Source: Anaerotruncus colihominis
GTDB taxonomy: Bacteria > Bacillota > Clostridia > Oscillospirales > Ruminococcaceae
Length of the DNA: 64,000 nt
Reading direction: 5' to 3'
Assembly (NCBI RefSeq): GCF_010206195.1
Contig: NZ_VIQT01000010.1
Location: forward strand, 351,863-415,862
The notes beneath the pieces are model-generated. The model did no database searches and was not told the DNA's origin. It worked only from the letters and a program-made list of their open reading frames with translations. A program made the position numbers and the translations under genes. This document shows, piece by piece, positions 8,651 through 17,469 of the stretch (position 1 is the first letter of the stretch; each line of letters opens with the position of its first letter).

Positions 8651-9871
8651 TCACCCCTGTACCGCGCGGCGGCGCAGCATGGAGCCGGGCGGCACGGGGC
8701 CTGCGCATGGCAGCTCATACCGGCGCATCGGATGGCACGCGCGCTCCACGGGCGCGCCCAGTTCAACGTCGAAAATTTCCTCAATAAACAGCGGGCGCGG
8801 CGCCTCCCTCGGAACGAGCAGCTCGGCATGCTCCCCGCATGAAAATGCGTTTCGCTCCTGTACAATCAGCCGGCCGCCGGCCCATCCCTCCACGGAAGCG
8901 ATCACATCCCATCCGCGTACATAACCGCTTGTCTCACAATTCTGGCCCGGCATTCCAAAATAAAAGCCCGTGGAATAGCAGCGGTGGCTTACCTTTTCCA
9001 CCTCGTCAAGCGCCCAGGATGGCGGCCTGTATGCGTCGGGCGCGGCAAAATAGGCGTCCGCGGCAGCGCGGTAAGCTGCCGTGACACATGCCGTATAGTA
9101 GGCCGATTTCGCGCGGCCTTCGATCTTAAACGAAGTTATCCCCGCCTCTGCCAGCCGGTCCAGGTGACCGATCATGCACAAATCGTCGGCATTGAGGATA
9201 TAGCTGCCGCGCTCCTGCTGAACGATGGGAAAATACCGGCCGGGCCGTTTTTCCTCCACGAGCCGGTAGCTCCAGCGGCACGGCTGGGCACATTCGCCCC
9301 GGTTGGCGTCGCGGCCGGTCAGATAGCTGCTGAGCAGGCACCGTCCGGACACCGACATACACATCGCCCCATGCACAAACGCCTCAAGCTCCAGCTCCGG
9401 CGAGGTACGCGCACGGATTACGCCGATCGCCTCCAGAGACAGCTCCCGCGCGAGCACAACGCGTGAAGCGCCAAGCCGGTGCAGCTCCTCGGCTGTCCGC
9501 CAGTTGACGACGCCGGCCTGCGTTGAAACATGCAGCGCCATTTTTGGCACAATGCGGCGCGCCGCCATCATCACGCCGATATCGGCGATAATCAACGCAT
9601 CCACGCCGGCGCAGCGCGCCATCTCAAGAAAATCCGGCAAACGGTCGGTTTCCTCGTTCGTCGCAAGCGTATTGCAGACAAGATACACTCGCACATCGTT
9701 TTCATGCGCATATGCAACTGCCCGCGCAAGCTCCTTTGGACCAAAGCCCACGGCTGCGGCGCGCATATCAAACTGCGCGCCGCCGAGGTAAACCGCATCC
9801 GCGCCGAAGCGCACAGCCGCCTCCAGCCGCTCCCAATCGCCTGCCGGGGAAAGGATCTCTAAGGTTTGCAA
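8651..9871 (-). CDS. U32 family peptidase, probable tRNA hydroxylation protein (TrhP/YegQ-like)
   Basis: 406 aa. Begins with the U32 block LEILSPAGDWERLEAAVRFG and contains the U32 signature ELEAFVHGAMCMSVSGRC, with the four cysteines C171, C178, C194 and C198 expected to hold an iron-sulfur cluster. The closest studied relatives (TrhP/YegQ) take part in prephenate-dependent hydroxylation of uridine 34 in tRNA; RlhA-type members act on 23S rRNA, so substrate is inferred. The start is TTG, ten bases after AAGGAG. Lies between mltG (29 bases upstream) and yebC. Confidence 0.9.
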   Translation of the reverse strand: MQTLEILSPAGDWERLEAAVRFGADAVYLGGAQFDMRAAAVGFGPKELARAVAYAHENDVRVYLVCNTLATNEETDRLPDFLEMARCAGVDALIIADIGVMMAARRIVPKMALHVSTQAGVVNWRTAEELHRLGASRVVLARELSLEAIGVIRARTSPELELEAFVHGAMCMSVSGRCLLSSYLTGRDANRGECAQPCRWSYRLVEEKRPGRYFPIVQQERGSYILNADDLCMIGHLDRLAEAGITSFKIEGRAKSAYYTACVTAAYRAAADAYFAAPDAYRPPSWALDEVEKVSHRCYSTGFYFGMPGQNCETSGYVRGWDVIASVEGWAGGRLIVQERNAFSCGEHAELLVPREAPRPLFIEEIFDVELGAPVERACHPMRRYELPCAGPVPPGSMLRRRAVQG

Positions 9872-9900
9872 GCGGTGATTCTCCTTTTTAACGCCGCCCG

Positions 9901-11565
9901 CTATTCGCCCTCGCCCGGCATGGCAATACCGTGCACGCCCTCAATGCCTGCGGCTTCAATATTGGCCGCATGTTCTTCAACGGTCGCGGCGTAATAGAAC
10001 TTGCCCTCCCTGTCCGCCAGGAAGAAGTAGTATTCGGTATCCTCCGGATAGATGGCCGCTTTGATAGCGTCCATGCCGGGATTGGAGATCGGGCCGACCG
10101 GAAGTCCCGTACAGACATACGTGTTGTATGCATCGTACATCGGCTGATAGTCCGGGTTGGCCGCATCGTCCAGATACGGCTTGATATCATCTTCGACATA
10201 CATAATTGTAACATCGGACTCAAGCCGCGGGAAGGTATCCGGATTGTCCAAACGCTTGTGGAAGATGGACGACACCATCTTCATGTCGGCCGTCTTCGCG
10301 GCTTCCTTTTGAATGATAGAGGCGAGCGTAACCGCCTGGTCAAGCGTCAGGTTCTGGCTTGCCATCTGTGCGCGCAACTCGTCCGTATAGACCATTTCTT
10401 CAAAACGGTTGAAGAACTTCTGCACGATGATGCTCGGATCCTCATTCTCATAGAAATTATACGTATCCGGGAAGAAATAACCCTCATAGCGGCGATAGCG
10501 GTTCGGATCGTCCGGAATGTCCTTCAAAAATTCATACCGGTCGGAAAAATCGTTGCCATCAAGATAATCGTACAGCTCTTGTTCGCCGCAGACATCGTAT
10601 TGCTCCATCTTCTTTGCGATATCCGAAAGCGTCATACCCTCATAGAAAATCAGCGTCAATTCCTGCGGGCCTGTACCGGTGCGGAACACGGTCAGGATTT
10701 CATCATAGCCCATATTCATGTTAAGCGTGTATGTGCCCGGCAGCAGATCCTCCGCGTCGTTTTTAAGCCCCGCGTAAAGCTGGAATGTCAGCGGCTGCGT
10801 GATCACGCCGGACTCCTTGAGCAGAGAAGCGATCTGTGAAAGCGACAGATTCTCCGGCAGTTCAAACGAAATCTCGCCCTCGGGCTTATTGAGCCCAAAC
10901 AGGTCGCTTGCACTTTGCAGGGCGAACATTGCCAGAAATACCGAGACACCCAAGGCGATCAACAAAACAACAAGCGCCTTGAACCAGCGTCCCGCTCCGC
11001 CGCCGGACGATCCGTCGTCGTCGTAATCGTCGCCGCCAGGGCCGCCGTGCGGCGGACCTCCGCCCGCGCCAGCCGGCTGCGGCTCGTAAGCAGCCTTGTC
11101 GTTGATATTGACACGAAACGTCCTGTCCCTGCCGCGCGGCGGCTGGTTGCCGTCGGGATTCTTCCCGCCCGGCTGCGCGTCAGCGCGTTGTATCCGCATG
11201 CCGGCTGGCTGCCTTGCGCCCGGCTGAGCGGGACGCTGCGCATGGCCAGGCGTTATCCCGGACGGCTGCGCAGGACGCTGCGCATGGCCGGGCGTCGTCC
11301 CGGACGGCTGCGCGGGGCGCTGCGTATTATGTCCGGCCGGCGCCGCCTGGGAAACGGCTGGCCGTGCCCCGGGCTGTCCTGCCGGACGCTGCACAGTTGC
11401 CGCGGCGGTATGGCTGCGTGCCTGGGCATAACGGCGCTGGTCATCTTCGTAGTTAAAAGCCGGACGGTGCTGCGGACCTTGGTGAGATCCGGTCTGCTCC
11501 GCTTCGCTATCGTCATCCAGCTTGAATTTTCTGATCAAATCTTCAAATTCATTCTGATTGTTCAT
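9901..11565 (-). CDS. mltG: Endolytic murein transglycosylase MltG with long proline-rich N-terminus
   Basis: 554 aa. Residues 1-190 are cytoplasmic, low-complexity and rich in Pro, Gly, Gln and Ala, including two tandem 14-residue units RPAQPSG(T/I)TPGHAQ at about 83-110. One membrane helix at about 195-216, then the extracytoplasmic YceG/MltG domain (PEGEISFELPENLSLSQIA; PGTYTLNMNMGYDEIL; EGYFFPDTYNF). The catalytic glutamate is E421 in LASIIQKEAAK. MltG cleaves nascent glycan strands and sets their length. Most homologues have a shorter cytoplasmic part. RBS AAGGAGGA precedes the ATG. Confidence 0.94.
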   Translation of the reverse strand: MNNQNEFEDLIRKFKLDDDSEAEQTGSHQGPQHRPAFNYEDDQRRYAQARSHTAAATVQRPAGQPGARPAVSQAAPAGHNTQRPAQPSGTTPGHAQRPAQPSGITPGHAQRPAQPGARQPAGMRIQRADAQPGGKNPDGNQPPRGRDRTFRVNINDKAAYEPQPAGAGGGPPHGGPGGDDYDDDGSSGGGAGRWFKALVVLLIALGVSVFLAMFALQSASDLFGLNKPEGEISFELPENLSLSQIASLLKESGVITQPLTFQLYAGLKNDAEDLLPGTYTLNMNMGYDEILTVFRTGTGPQELTLIFYEGMTLSDIAKKMEQYDVCGEQELYDYLDGNDFSDRYEFLKDIPDDPNRYRRYEGYFFPDTYNFYENEDPSIIVQKFFNRFEEMVYTDELRAQMASQNLTLDQAVTLASIIQKEAAKTADMKMVSSIFHKRLDNPDTFPRLESDVTIMYVEDDIKPYLDDAANPDYQPMYDAYNTYVCTGLPVGPISNPGMDAIKAAIYPEDTEYYFFLADREGKFYYAATVEEHAANIEAAGIEGVHGIAMPGEGE

Positions 11566-11621
11566 GCGTCCTCCTTACCCCATCCGGCGCCGGTCGCGCC
11601 GTGTCTGGCGGAAAAAAACAA

Positions 11622-11753
11622 TATATACCATGTCCGCAAAGCGGCATGGTATAATTGGCCGTCAGGGCAGCAGCGGGCTGCGCCCGCGTATCGCCCTGGC
11701 CATAACGCCGGTATAATAACCGCTTTGCGGTTATTATACCATATATAATACCT
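11622..11753. repeat. Palindromic intergenic repeat, family A
   Basis: Three hairpins in series: TATACCATG-CCGC / GCGGCATGGTATA (11624-11653), GCGGGC-TGC-GCCCGC nested inside GGCC..CAGGGC / GCCCTGGCC, and a perfect 13-bp stem GGTATAATAACCG / CGGTTATTATACC (11710-11740). The central block recurs at 18509-18781 and 30440-30495. No gene is visible between mltG (11565) and the sigma-K-like promoter at 11864. Confidence 0.85.
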
Positions 11754-11863
11754 CAATCCGCCATAATAATCAAATATTTTATAGGCTGGTCATAAAATAT
11801 TTACAGTCTGCCTGTACACATTTACAAACGATCCTGCCCATCTGTCGGCTTCAAATTCAATGC

Positions 11864-11891
11864 ACCCATTTCACGCGCCCAACATAGTATA
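11864..11891 (+). promoter_or_regulatory. Sigma-K-like promoter of the 49-aa protein
   Basis: AC (11864-11865), a 17-base spacer and CATAGTATA (11883-11891) match the Bacillus sigma-K pattern AC-N16/17-CATANNNTA exactly. The ribosome binding site GAGGTG follows at 11912. Sigma-K acts in the mother cell late in sporulation. Confidence 0.6.
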
Positions 11892-11925
11892 AAACAAATT
11901 CATCAATTTGCGAGGTGTCAACAAA

Positions 11926-12075
11926 ATGTGTTATAACAATGGTTGCAACATGCAGAACTACTGCGGTAATGGCTGCTTCAACAACTGCTGCGGCGGCTTT
12001 GGCGGTTATGGCTACGGCTCCTGGCTCTGGATCATCCTTATCATTATCATCATCTTTGGTTTTGGCTGCTGCTGA
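11926..12075 (+). CDS. Cys/Gly/Asn-rich 49-aa membrane protein, YjcZ-like, probably sporulation-related
   Basis: Translation starts MCYNNGCNMQNYCGNGCFNN and ends in a hydrophobic helix WLWIILIIIIIFGFGCC with a terminal Cys pair. RBS GAGGTG is 8 bases upstream of the ATG. The layout, a Gly/Tyr/Asn/Cys-rich head followed by one C-terminal membrane helix, resembles the tiny YjcZ-type sporulation proteins of Firmicutes; nine cysteines would allow cross-linking. A sigma-K-like promoter precedes it and a terminator follows 20 bases after the stop. Function unknown; the sporulation link is inference. Confidence 0.82.
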   Translation: MCYNNGCNMQNYCGNGCFNNCCGGFGGYGYGSWLWIILIIIIIFGFGCC

Positions 12076-12095
12076 CAGTTCTGCGCATCCAAAAT

Positions 12096-12128
12096 GGCGG
12101 TCCCGGTCAATCCGGGGCCGCCGTTTTT
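12096..12128. terminator. Terminator of the 49-aa gene
   Basis: GGCGGTCCCGG / CCGGGGCCGCC (11 pairs with one G-T) around TCAAT, followed by GTTTTT on the plus strand. An A-run on the other side could let it also end the convergent lipoprotein gene. Confidence 0.9.
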
Positions 12129-12140
12129 ATGATCTGCCGG

Positions 12141-12725
12141 TCAGGACGAATAATCAACATCATAGTTCCTCTTGACCTCAAGCGAAGCCGGCTTCCCGTC
12201 TATATAATTGACACATACAGAATAGCTGCTGCCATAGAAATAGCTGGAGGTACCATCCTCGTAGTCCTTTGCGTCAGGCACATGCTCTTTCAATACAGAA
12301 GGGGTTAAATCGGTCAGAGCCACCCCGTCAAAGCTGACGCCCTCAAGCGGATGATCAAGCTCCGAGTCAACCTTGACGGACGCAATAACAGCATTTTGAA
12401 CGGAGACGCTCTCCTTTTCAGTCACAAGAGCCAATGTGACGCGCTTTACATCATCCTTCAACATATAGATGCCAGTGTAATAGGAGTTTGCATCCATCGG
12501 CTGTGACGGGCTGACATCCGCTGCTCCGATCATGCCCGGAGCTATGCTTTTCATTGTAAAGCCGGCGTCAAACAGAGCGCCCGCTTTTGTTTGGCCAACG
12601 ATGATCTCTGTCCCCTCGATTACAACCGGATACGCCTTGTCGCTCTTGCTGGAGCACGCGGACAATACAAGGCATAAAACCGTCAACAGCGTCAGAACGC
12701 CAGCCAATCCCAATTTCTTTTTCAT
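12141..12725 (-). CDS. Hypothetical lipoprotein
   Basis: 194 aa with a type II signal peptide: MKKK, hydrophobic stretch LGLAGVLTLLTVLCLVL and lipobox LSAC (Cys24). The mature part (SSKSDKAYPVVIEGTEIIVG onward) has no domain I recognise; it contains a Thr/Glu-rich beta-type region and a C-terminal GSSYSVCVNYIDGKPASLEVK block resembling a small beta domain. Likely anchored to the outer face of the membrane. RBS GGAGG. It converges with the 49-aa gene and follows the folate gene by 19 bases. Confidence 0.85.
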   Translation of the reverse strand: MKKKLGLAGVLTLLTVLCLVLSACSSKSDKAYPVVIEGTEIIVGQTKAGALFDAGFTMKSIAPGMIGAADVSPSQPMDANSYYTGIYMLKDDVKRVTLALVTEKESVSVQNAVIASVKVDSELDHPLEGVSFDGVALTDLTPSVLKEHVPDAKDYEDGTSSYFYGSSYSVCVNYIDGKPASLEVKRNYDVDYSS

Positions 12726-12744
12726 AACACAACCTCCATCATGA

Positions 12745-13362
12745 TCAGCGGTCGAATGTCCGCTGTTTGTTTCCTACGGGCGCGCAGCAAAACAGGCGTG
12801 ATTCCGTCACAATCAGATCGACCGGCACGTCGTACCTGCCGTGCCAAAGGCGCGGGCGCAGGTTGTGCGCATAAATCACACCGATTTTCGGACCTGTATA
12901 CAGCGACAGGAATCGATCGTAGTACCCCGCCCCGTAACCGAGACGATAGCCGCGGCGGTCATAGGCGAGCGCCGGGACGATGCATATGCTGTCTGCGAAG
13001 CTCTCTAAAAGCGCGCAGCGTTCGCGGACAGGTTCCAGCACGCCGAAGGTCTGCGGAGCAAGATCCTCCAGCGAACGGATCAGAAAAATTTCCATCTCGC
13101 GACGGCCCTCCACGCAGCGCGGAGCCGCGACCCGCTTGCCGTCGGCAAGCGCACGCTCAATCAGAGCGATGGTATCCACCTCAATCGGCTTTGAAACGTA
13201 TGTCAGCACCGTGCCGCACGACGCATACTCGCGAAGCCCCGTGACGCGCCGCAAGATTCGCGCGTCCGCGGCCTGTTTTTTCTCCGGCGCCATTGCGCGC
13301 CGCCACTCCTTGATCTCCACGCGCAGCCGCTGCTTGAGCGGCCGGATATCTACGCCCTGCAT
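12745..13362 (-). CDS. 5-formyltetrahydrofolate cyclo-ligase
   Basis: 205 aa. Converts 5-formyl-THF to 5,10-methenyl-THF with ATP. The family motif RLGYGAGYYDRFL is present near residue 155, with the N-terminal IEVDTIALIERALADGKRVAAPR block and EMEIFLIRS. The start overlaps the end of the DJ-1 gene by 13 bases and has no good RBS, so translation is probably coupled. It lies in one leftward run with thyX and tmk, all tied to folate or thymidylate metabolism. Confidence 0.93.
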   Translation of the reverse strand: MQGVDIRPLKQRLRVEIKEWRRAMAPEKKQAADARILRRVTGLREYASCGTVLTYVSKPIEVDTIALIERALADGKRVAAPRCVEGRREMEIFLIRSLEDLAPQTFGVLEPVRERCALLESFADSICIVPALAYDRRGYRLGYGAGYYDRFLSLYTGPKIGVIYAHNLRPRLWHGRYDVPVDLIVTESRLFCCAPVGNKQRTFDR

Positions 13363-13892
13363 TGCAAAGCCGCCCGGATCTCTCCGGCGCGCGCGGCATC
13401 CGTCAAAACCTCAACAAGCTTGAGTCCAAAATCCACAGCCACGCCCATTCCGCGCGCCGTCACAAAACGCCCGTCGGCGCAGACGTAGCCGCCTGAAAGG
13501 CGCGCAGCGCCCAATTGATCCTGAAAGCCGGGATTGGCAGTCGCCTCCATCCCGTCCAACAGGCCCTTATGCCCAAGAATTGAAGGCGCGGCGCAGATCG
13601 CAGCCAGCCACAGATCGTTCTGCGCCGCATAATCGACAAACCGCTGCACTACAGGCGACGCCTCCAGGTTCGGCGTGCCGGGCACACCACCCGGCAACAC
13701 GACCATTTCAAGACCGTCTATGCGCGCCTCGTCGTCCACAAGATCACAGACGACCGTGATTCCATGCGATCCGGTGATCTTTCGGCCGCCCACGCCCACA
13801 GTCTGAACCTCCAGGCGGGCACGCCGCAGCACATCGACGGGTGCGAGGGCCTCGATCTCCTCAAACCCTTCGGCTAAAAATACATAAATCAT
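13350..13892 (-). CDS. DJ-1/PfpI family protein (YajL/ThiJ type)
   Basis: 180 aa from the ATG at 13892, chosen because GGGGAGG precedes it and the family starts MIYVFLAEGFEEIEA. The nucleophilic cysteine is C100 in LAAICAAPSILG, and the conserved acidic residue E12 or E11 in AEGFEE. Members are glyoxalases, chaperones or deglycase-like stress proteins; the exact activity is unknown. Overlaps the cyclo-ligase gene. Confidence 0.92.
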   Translation of the reverse strand: MIYVFLAEGFEEIEALAPVDVLRRARLEVQTVGVGGRKITGSHGITVVCDLVDDEARIDGLEMVVLPGGVPGTPNLEASPVVQRFVDYAAQNDLWLAAICAAPSILGHKGLLDGMEATANPGFQDQLGAARLSGGYVCADGRFVTARGMGVAVDFGLKLVEVLTDAARAGEIRAALQCRA

Positions 13893-13958
13893 AAACTGCC
13901 TCCCCAAATTCTGAAATCAACCGCTATTTCGGCCGGCGGCACGCCGTTATCTTTTCTT

Positions 13959-14834
13959 TTAATCGAGCACAAGGCTGATGTAGGGCGCGCGGCCGGGATG
14001 TTTAAACACCCGTTCACGCGCCGCCGCGTCGTACCAGCAGCTCACACCTGCCGCCACGCGTTCAAGCGGATAGGGACAGGCCATATCCGGCGGCAGGGTC
14101 AGGTGATATTCATCGGCGTTGTATTTACTTTGCAGCACAGACAGGGCTGTCCGCACATCCATGCCGTCGAGCGCAAGCTCTTTGACGCGCACACTCCCGC
14201 CGTCATTGCGGCAAACCGCCACGGCCCGTGTCCCGCCCGCTTCAAGCAGAAGCGTTTCACCGCCGCTGAAAGCCGTTTCCGTCAAACGATAGGCGAGCGC
14301 ATCGCCATCCCACCGGACAAACATCGTGCGCCCGGCAAAGGCCCGTTCGCGCAGCAGCATAAATTCAGAGGCGGTCGCCTCCGAGATGGCAAAGCTCTTT
14401 TCATACGGCATGATCTGGCCGCGCGGGACAATGGCGCGGCCGCTGTAAAATTCCGTGTCGAAGCCGCGCTTACCATAGAAATTGTAAAGCGCCGCGTTTG
14501 ACGGCACGAGTACCGACAGCTTGACGCCCGCCTCGCGCATCGCCTTGTGCGCGGCCGCAAGCAGCTTTGTGCTGACGCCGCGCCCGCGATATGACGGCAG
14601 CGTCGCGACGGCGTAAACATAACGCGCCGGCAAGATGCCGGCCTGCGTCACAACAGTCATCGGAAGCAGCGAAAGCATGGAAGCGATGCGCTCCCCATCC
14701 AGAAAAACCATCGTATGACGCGCGGCGTCGTGCTGTTCAAAATACAGGTCCACATATGCGTTGCTGTCCCCAAAACATGCGCTCCACAGTTCCCTCAACT
14801 GCCCGCGCATTCCCTCGTCCGCGAAACGGATCAT
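13959..14834 (-). CDS. GNAT family N-acetyltransferase
   Basis: 291 aa. The N-terminal half has the acetyl-CoA binding motif A, ATLPSYRGRGVSTKLLAAA (about 77-95), followed by LVPSNAALYNFYGKRGF, both typical of GNAT enzymes. The C-terminal half (SCP2-like position) suggests an Eis-type two-domain protein. Substrate not predictable. RBS AGGGAGGG before ATG; 18 bases after the DUF2156 gene. Confidence 0.88.
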   Translation of the reverse strand: MIRFADEGMRGQLRELWSACFGDSNAYVDLYFEQHDAARHTMVFLDGERIASMLSLLPMTVVTQAGILPARYVYAVATLPSYRGRGVSTKLLAAAHKAMREAGVKLSVLVPSNAALYNFYGKRGFDTEFYSGRAIVPRGQIMPYEKSFAISEATASEFMLLRERAFAGRTMFVRWDGDALAYRLTETAFSGGETLLLEAGGTRAVAVCRNDGGSVRVKELALDGMDVRTALSVLQSKYNADEYHLTLPPDMACPYPLERVAAGVSCWYDAAARERVFKHPGRAPYISLVLD

Positions 14835-14852
14835 GCGTTGTCCCTCCCTGTA

Positions 14853-15752
14853 TCACCGTTCGGTCACAACAAATTTTTCAAGCAGGATCGCTGGCTTATA
14901 GGAAAGCTTGGCCCGCCGAAGCCCCTCGTCGCCCACGTCGTCCTCACGGTTCACATATTTGAAACCGGCGCAGTTATGCGCGGTAAACTCCCTGTTGATC
15001 ATCGGGTATGCGCCAGCCACATCCGAAAACGCCTTTTCAATGTGGACGATGAACGTATCCGAATTGAGCGGAAGGCCCATCGTATACGCCACAACACGCC
15101 CGTCAACCCGCAGAAGTCCGCCGTGCAGGCCAAGCGCCGAAAAATTCTCAAAGCAGTTGCGCACGGCGCACAGCTCTTCCATCAGGCTCGGGTCCTCGCC
15201 GCAGCCATTCAACTCACACCACCGGGTATTCATATTCCAGCATTCATCAATATTCTCCGGGGTAATCGTCTCAAACGACCAGGCGCCTTCGTGCTCCGCC
15301 TGAAAACGGTTGATAAAATTGCGCTTGCTGTGCAGCTTTTTGCCGGACAGCGTGATCAGCTTTTCGCTTTCATAAATGTAGTCAAAATGTTCCCGCGTCT
15401 CCTCGAATGTGAAGCGTCCCGGAAACAGCGTTTCCAGCGTTGCGGCGCCCTCTTTCGTCACGCCGCTCATCACAAGCGGCTCGCCGCGCAGCGCGGCGTC
15501 GGCCGACAGCGCCTCGATCACCGGCTTTACGTCGCCGCTGCCGGACGGAAACAGATACGACCGGGGCTGGCCGTCCCGGCCGGAACGCACGAGATAGAAA
15601 TCATTCATGCGCGCGACCTCAATGTGATAAAGCTTGCGGTAAATAAAATTGTTGGAGAACGCGTACTCGCTGCCACGGAAATTCCCCATGCGCAGCAGCG
15701 GGTCGATCCATGCCTTGTCCGACAATTCAATCGGTTTGAAATCCAATACCAT
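14853..15752 (-). CDS. DUF2156 domain protein (phosphatidylglycerol lysyltransferase C-terminal-like, GNAT fold)
   Basis: 299 aa soluble protein. The start LDFKPIELSDKAWIDPLL, MGNFRGSEYAFSNNFIYRKLYH and the LPLNSDTFIVHIEKAFSDVAGAYPMINREF block are hallmarks of this family. It resembles the catalytic part of MprF/LPG synthases without the membrane domain; such stand-alone forms are common in Clostridia and their substrate is unknown. Next to another acetyltransferase-like gene. Confidence 0.88.
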   Translation of the reverse strand: MVLDFKPIELSDKAWIDPLLRMGNFRGSEYAFSNNFIYRKLYHIEVARMNDFYLVRSGRDGQPRSYLFPSGSGDVKPVIEALSADAALRGEPLVMSGVTKEGAATLETLFPGRFTFEETREHFDYIYESEKLITLSGKKLHSKRNFINRFQAEHEGAWSFETITPENIDECWNMNTRWCELNGCGEDPSLMEELCAVRNCFENFSALGLHGGLLRVDGRVVAYTMGLPLNSDTFIVHIEKAFSDVAGAYPMINREFTAHNCAGFKYVNREDDVGDEGLRRAKLSYKPAILLEKFVVTER

Positions 15753-15771
15753 AAATGAAAATAACCCCTTT

Positions 15772-15880
15772 AGAATCTGTATTCACAGTCGCCAAGCGCC
15801 GTCCAGGCGGGCCTTTCGCCCCCATTGGTACAGCTTCTAAATTTTTTGCCCTGCATCCTCCAGCTGTGAATACAGGTTCT
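15772..15880. repeat. 109-bp element bounded by 17-bp inverted repeats (MITE-like)
   Basis: AGAATCTGTATTCACAG (15772-15788) and CTGTGAATACAGGTTCT (15864-15880) are inverted repeats with one mismatch. The element fills nearly the whole gap between the DUF2156 gene and tmk and ends at the tmk stop codon. No reading frame inside. Related ends occur at 6112-6136 and 29314-29329. Confidence 0.7.
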
Positions 15881-16545
15881 TATTTGCCGCCGTCCGTCAG
15901 GACCTTCCAGATGCGTTCGGCGATCGCCTCTGGTAAAAACGCCTCGCGGTCGTCTGAACAGCGCACCGTGTTCCAGCCGCACCGTTGGGCCGCATAAAGC
16001 GCACAGACGCGGCACCGGCGCATATAAGCAGCGTTTGCTTCATGAATATCCTTTTTGGCCGCGTCGCCGCCGTACCGCTTCATCAGAAGCCGCTCCGACA
16101 CGTCGGGATGCATATCCAAAAACAGCACGGCGTCCGGCTTTGGAAGATCAAGCTTTTCATATTCAAAATCGGCGCTCCAATCCATAAACGCGTCCCACTG
16201 TCCGCGCGGCAGCTTGCTCATCTGGTGAATTAGGTTTGATGTCGCATAACGGTCGGCAATGATAGTATGCCCCGCCAAATAGTCGTCCTTCCAGTATCCG
16301 ACATAGCTTGCAAACCTGTCAACCGCGTAAAAGCTGCTGGCCGCATAGGCCGACACGTCGTCCGCCTGTCCGAATTCACCCGCCAGATACTGCTTGACAA
16401 GCGCAGACGAAGGATGCGTATAATCCGGAAAGCTGATGCCGCGCGCGGGAACGCCCGCGCGCGCCAGGCGCTCCAGGAGCAGAGCCGCCTGTGTCTGCTT
16501 GCCGGCTCCATCCAACCCGTCGATTACAATGAGCCGGCCTTTCAT
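15880..16545 (-). CDS. tmk: Thymidylate kinase
   Basis: 221 aa from the ATG at 16545 ([19 protein letters not shown]). P-loop [10 protein letters not shown] at 9-18, the SFPDY motif, the [12 protein letters not shown] substrate motif and a lid with [10 protein letters not shown]. Phosphorylates dTMP to dTDP. GGAGGA lies upstream and the ATG overlaps the thyX stop by 4 bases (ATGA), so the pathway neighbours ThyX and Tmk are coupled. Its TAA stop lies at the boundary of the 109-bp repeat. Confidence 0.95.
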   Translation of the reverse strand: MKGRLIVIDGLDGAGKQTQAALLLERLARAGVPARGISFPDYTHPSSALVKQYLAGEFGQADDVSAYAASSFYAVDRFASYVGYWKDDYLAGHTIIADRYATSNLIHQMSKLPRGQWDAFMDWSADFEYEKLDLPKPDAVLFLDMHPDVSERLLMKRYGGDAAKKDIHEANAAYMRRCRVCALYAAQRCGWNTVRCSDDREAFLPEAIAERIWKVLTDGGK

Positions 16546-17342
16546 GCGTCGTCCTCCGCCTTTACGCCATGGATGCACGCGATATGTGCGCGCATCCCGC
16601 GCGCGTCGCCGCAGCTCATTTTCCCCTCATGACACGCACCTGTGTAGCACGACGGTCCAGCCTTCGAAAACAGCGTCGGCGCCACCCCGCACACAAGTGA
16701 AAGCATCTGGTCGGCCACCTCACGGATTTCCCACTGTGCGCGCTTGCAGCAGCGATGTGCAAAAAAATTGAGCAGACTGCGCGCGTTCATCGTGACAATC
16801 AGCTTGGTGTCGCAGGCGTTTGGCAGCACAAAACGGGCGTCTTCAATCGCCTGTTTCTCCGCACGGCGCACAGCCGTTTTTTCATCGTCGCCGTCCGCGA
16901 TAAAAGCAGCCGTATGCCGCGCCTTTAAAAGCGCGGCGATCCGGTCGTAATGCGCCTGTGCGTCGCACATCGCCTCCTCGAAGGCCGCGGCCGCCTGCGG
17001 ATCGGCCTCAATTTCGGGCGGCATGACGTAATCAAACTGCGCCTCGCGTACATACCGCTGGCTCTGCACGCTGTAGGATGCGATCCTGTGGCGCGTAAGC
17101 TGTGCAAGAAAGGCGCGTGAGACGCCCTCAATGCCAAACGTAAAGCTTGCGTGCTCGATTGGGCTTTCGTGACCGATCGAAGCAAGCATCTGTACAAAAT
17201 CGGCCGCTTTCTCGTCGGTAAGGCTGTCCATTAAATCCGCAAGCGACGCCGGCGAATAACAGAGCTTCGCCGCCGCCGCGATGGTTTTTTCAGGCGCGGG
17301 CGTGTGGCTGATCAGCGTAACCCGCAATCTTGCCTTCGGCAT
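16542..17342 (-). CDS. thyX: Flavin-dependent thymidylate synthase
   Basis: 266 aa. The ThyX signature [14 protein letters not shown] spans about 84-97, fitting RHRxxS(x)nSx[20 protein letters not shown] and the substrate region [22 protein letters not shown] are also present. Makes dTMP from dUMP with methylene-THF, FAD and NADPH, without producing dihydrofolate. A C-terminal [17 protein letters not shown] segment is Cys-rich. Upstream of tmk in the same transcript. Confidence 0.96.
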   Translation of the reverse strand: MPKARLRVTLISHTPAPEKTIAAAAKLCYSPASLADLMDSLTDEKAADFVQMLASIGHESPIEHASFTFGIEGVSRAFLAQLTRHRIASYSVQSQRYVREAQFDYVMPPEIEADPQAAAAFEEAMCDAQAHYDRIAALLKARHTAAFIADGDDEKTAVRRAEKQAIEDARFVLPNACDTKLIVTMNARSLLNFFAHRCCKRAQWEIREVADQMLSLVCGVAPTLFSKAGPSCYTGACHEGKMSCGDARGMRAHIACIHGVKAEDDA

Positions 17343-17370
17343 TTGACTCTCCTCCTTTTTTCATTTCCAG

Positions 17371-17413
17371 CCCGGTGAAACCAAAAGACATGCTGCCTTT
17401 CAGCTTCACCGGG
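17371..17413. other. Leader stem-loop before thyX
   Basis: CCCGGTGAA (17371-17379) and TTCACCGGG (17405-17413) pair over a 25-base interior. It lies in the 127-base gap before thyX and 28 bases from its start. There is no clear U-run, so a terminator role is doubtful; it may influence thyX translation. Confidence 0.45.
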
Positions 17414-17469
17414 CGATTATGGTTATTTCCCGTCCGCGCAGGGGCCACTGCGGCCGCCTGCACTGTAGG

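Noticed and set aside
11915..12175. 86-codon frame overlapping the 49-aa gene
   Set aside because: Ala/Thr/Ser-rich, runs through the terminator and into the convergent gene; the SD is spaced for the ATG at 11926 instead.
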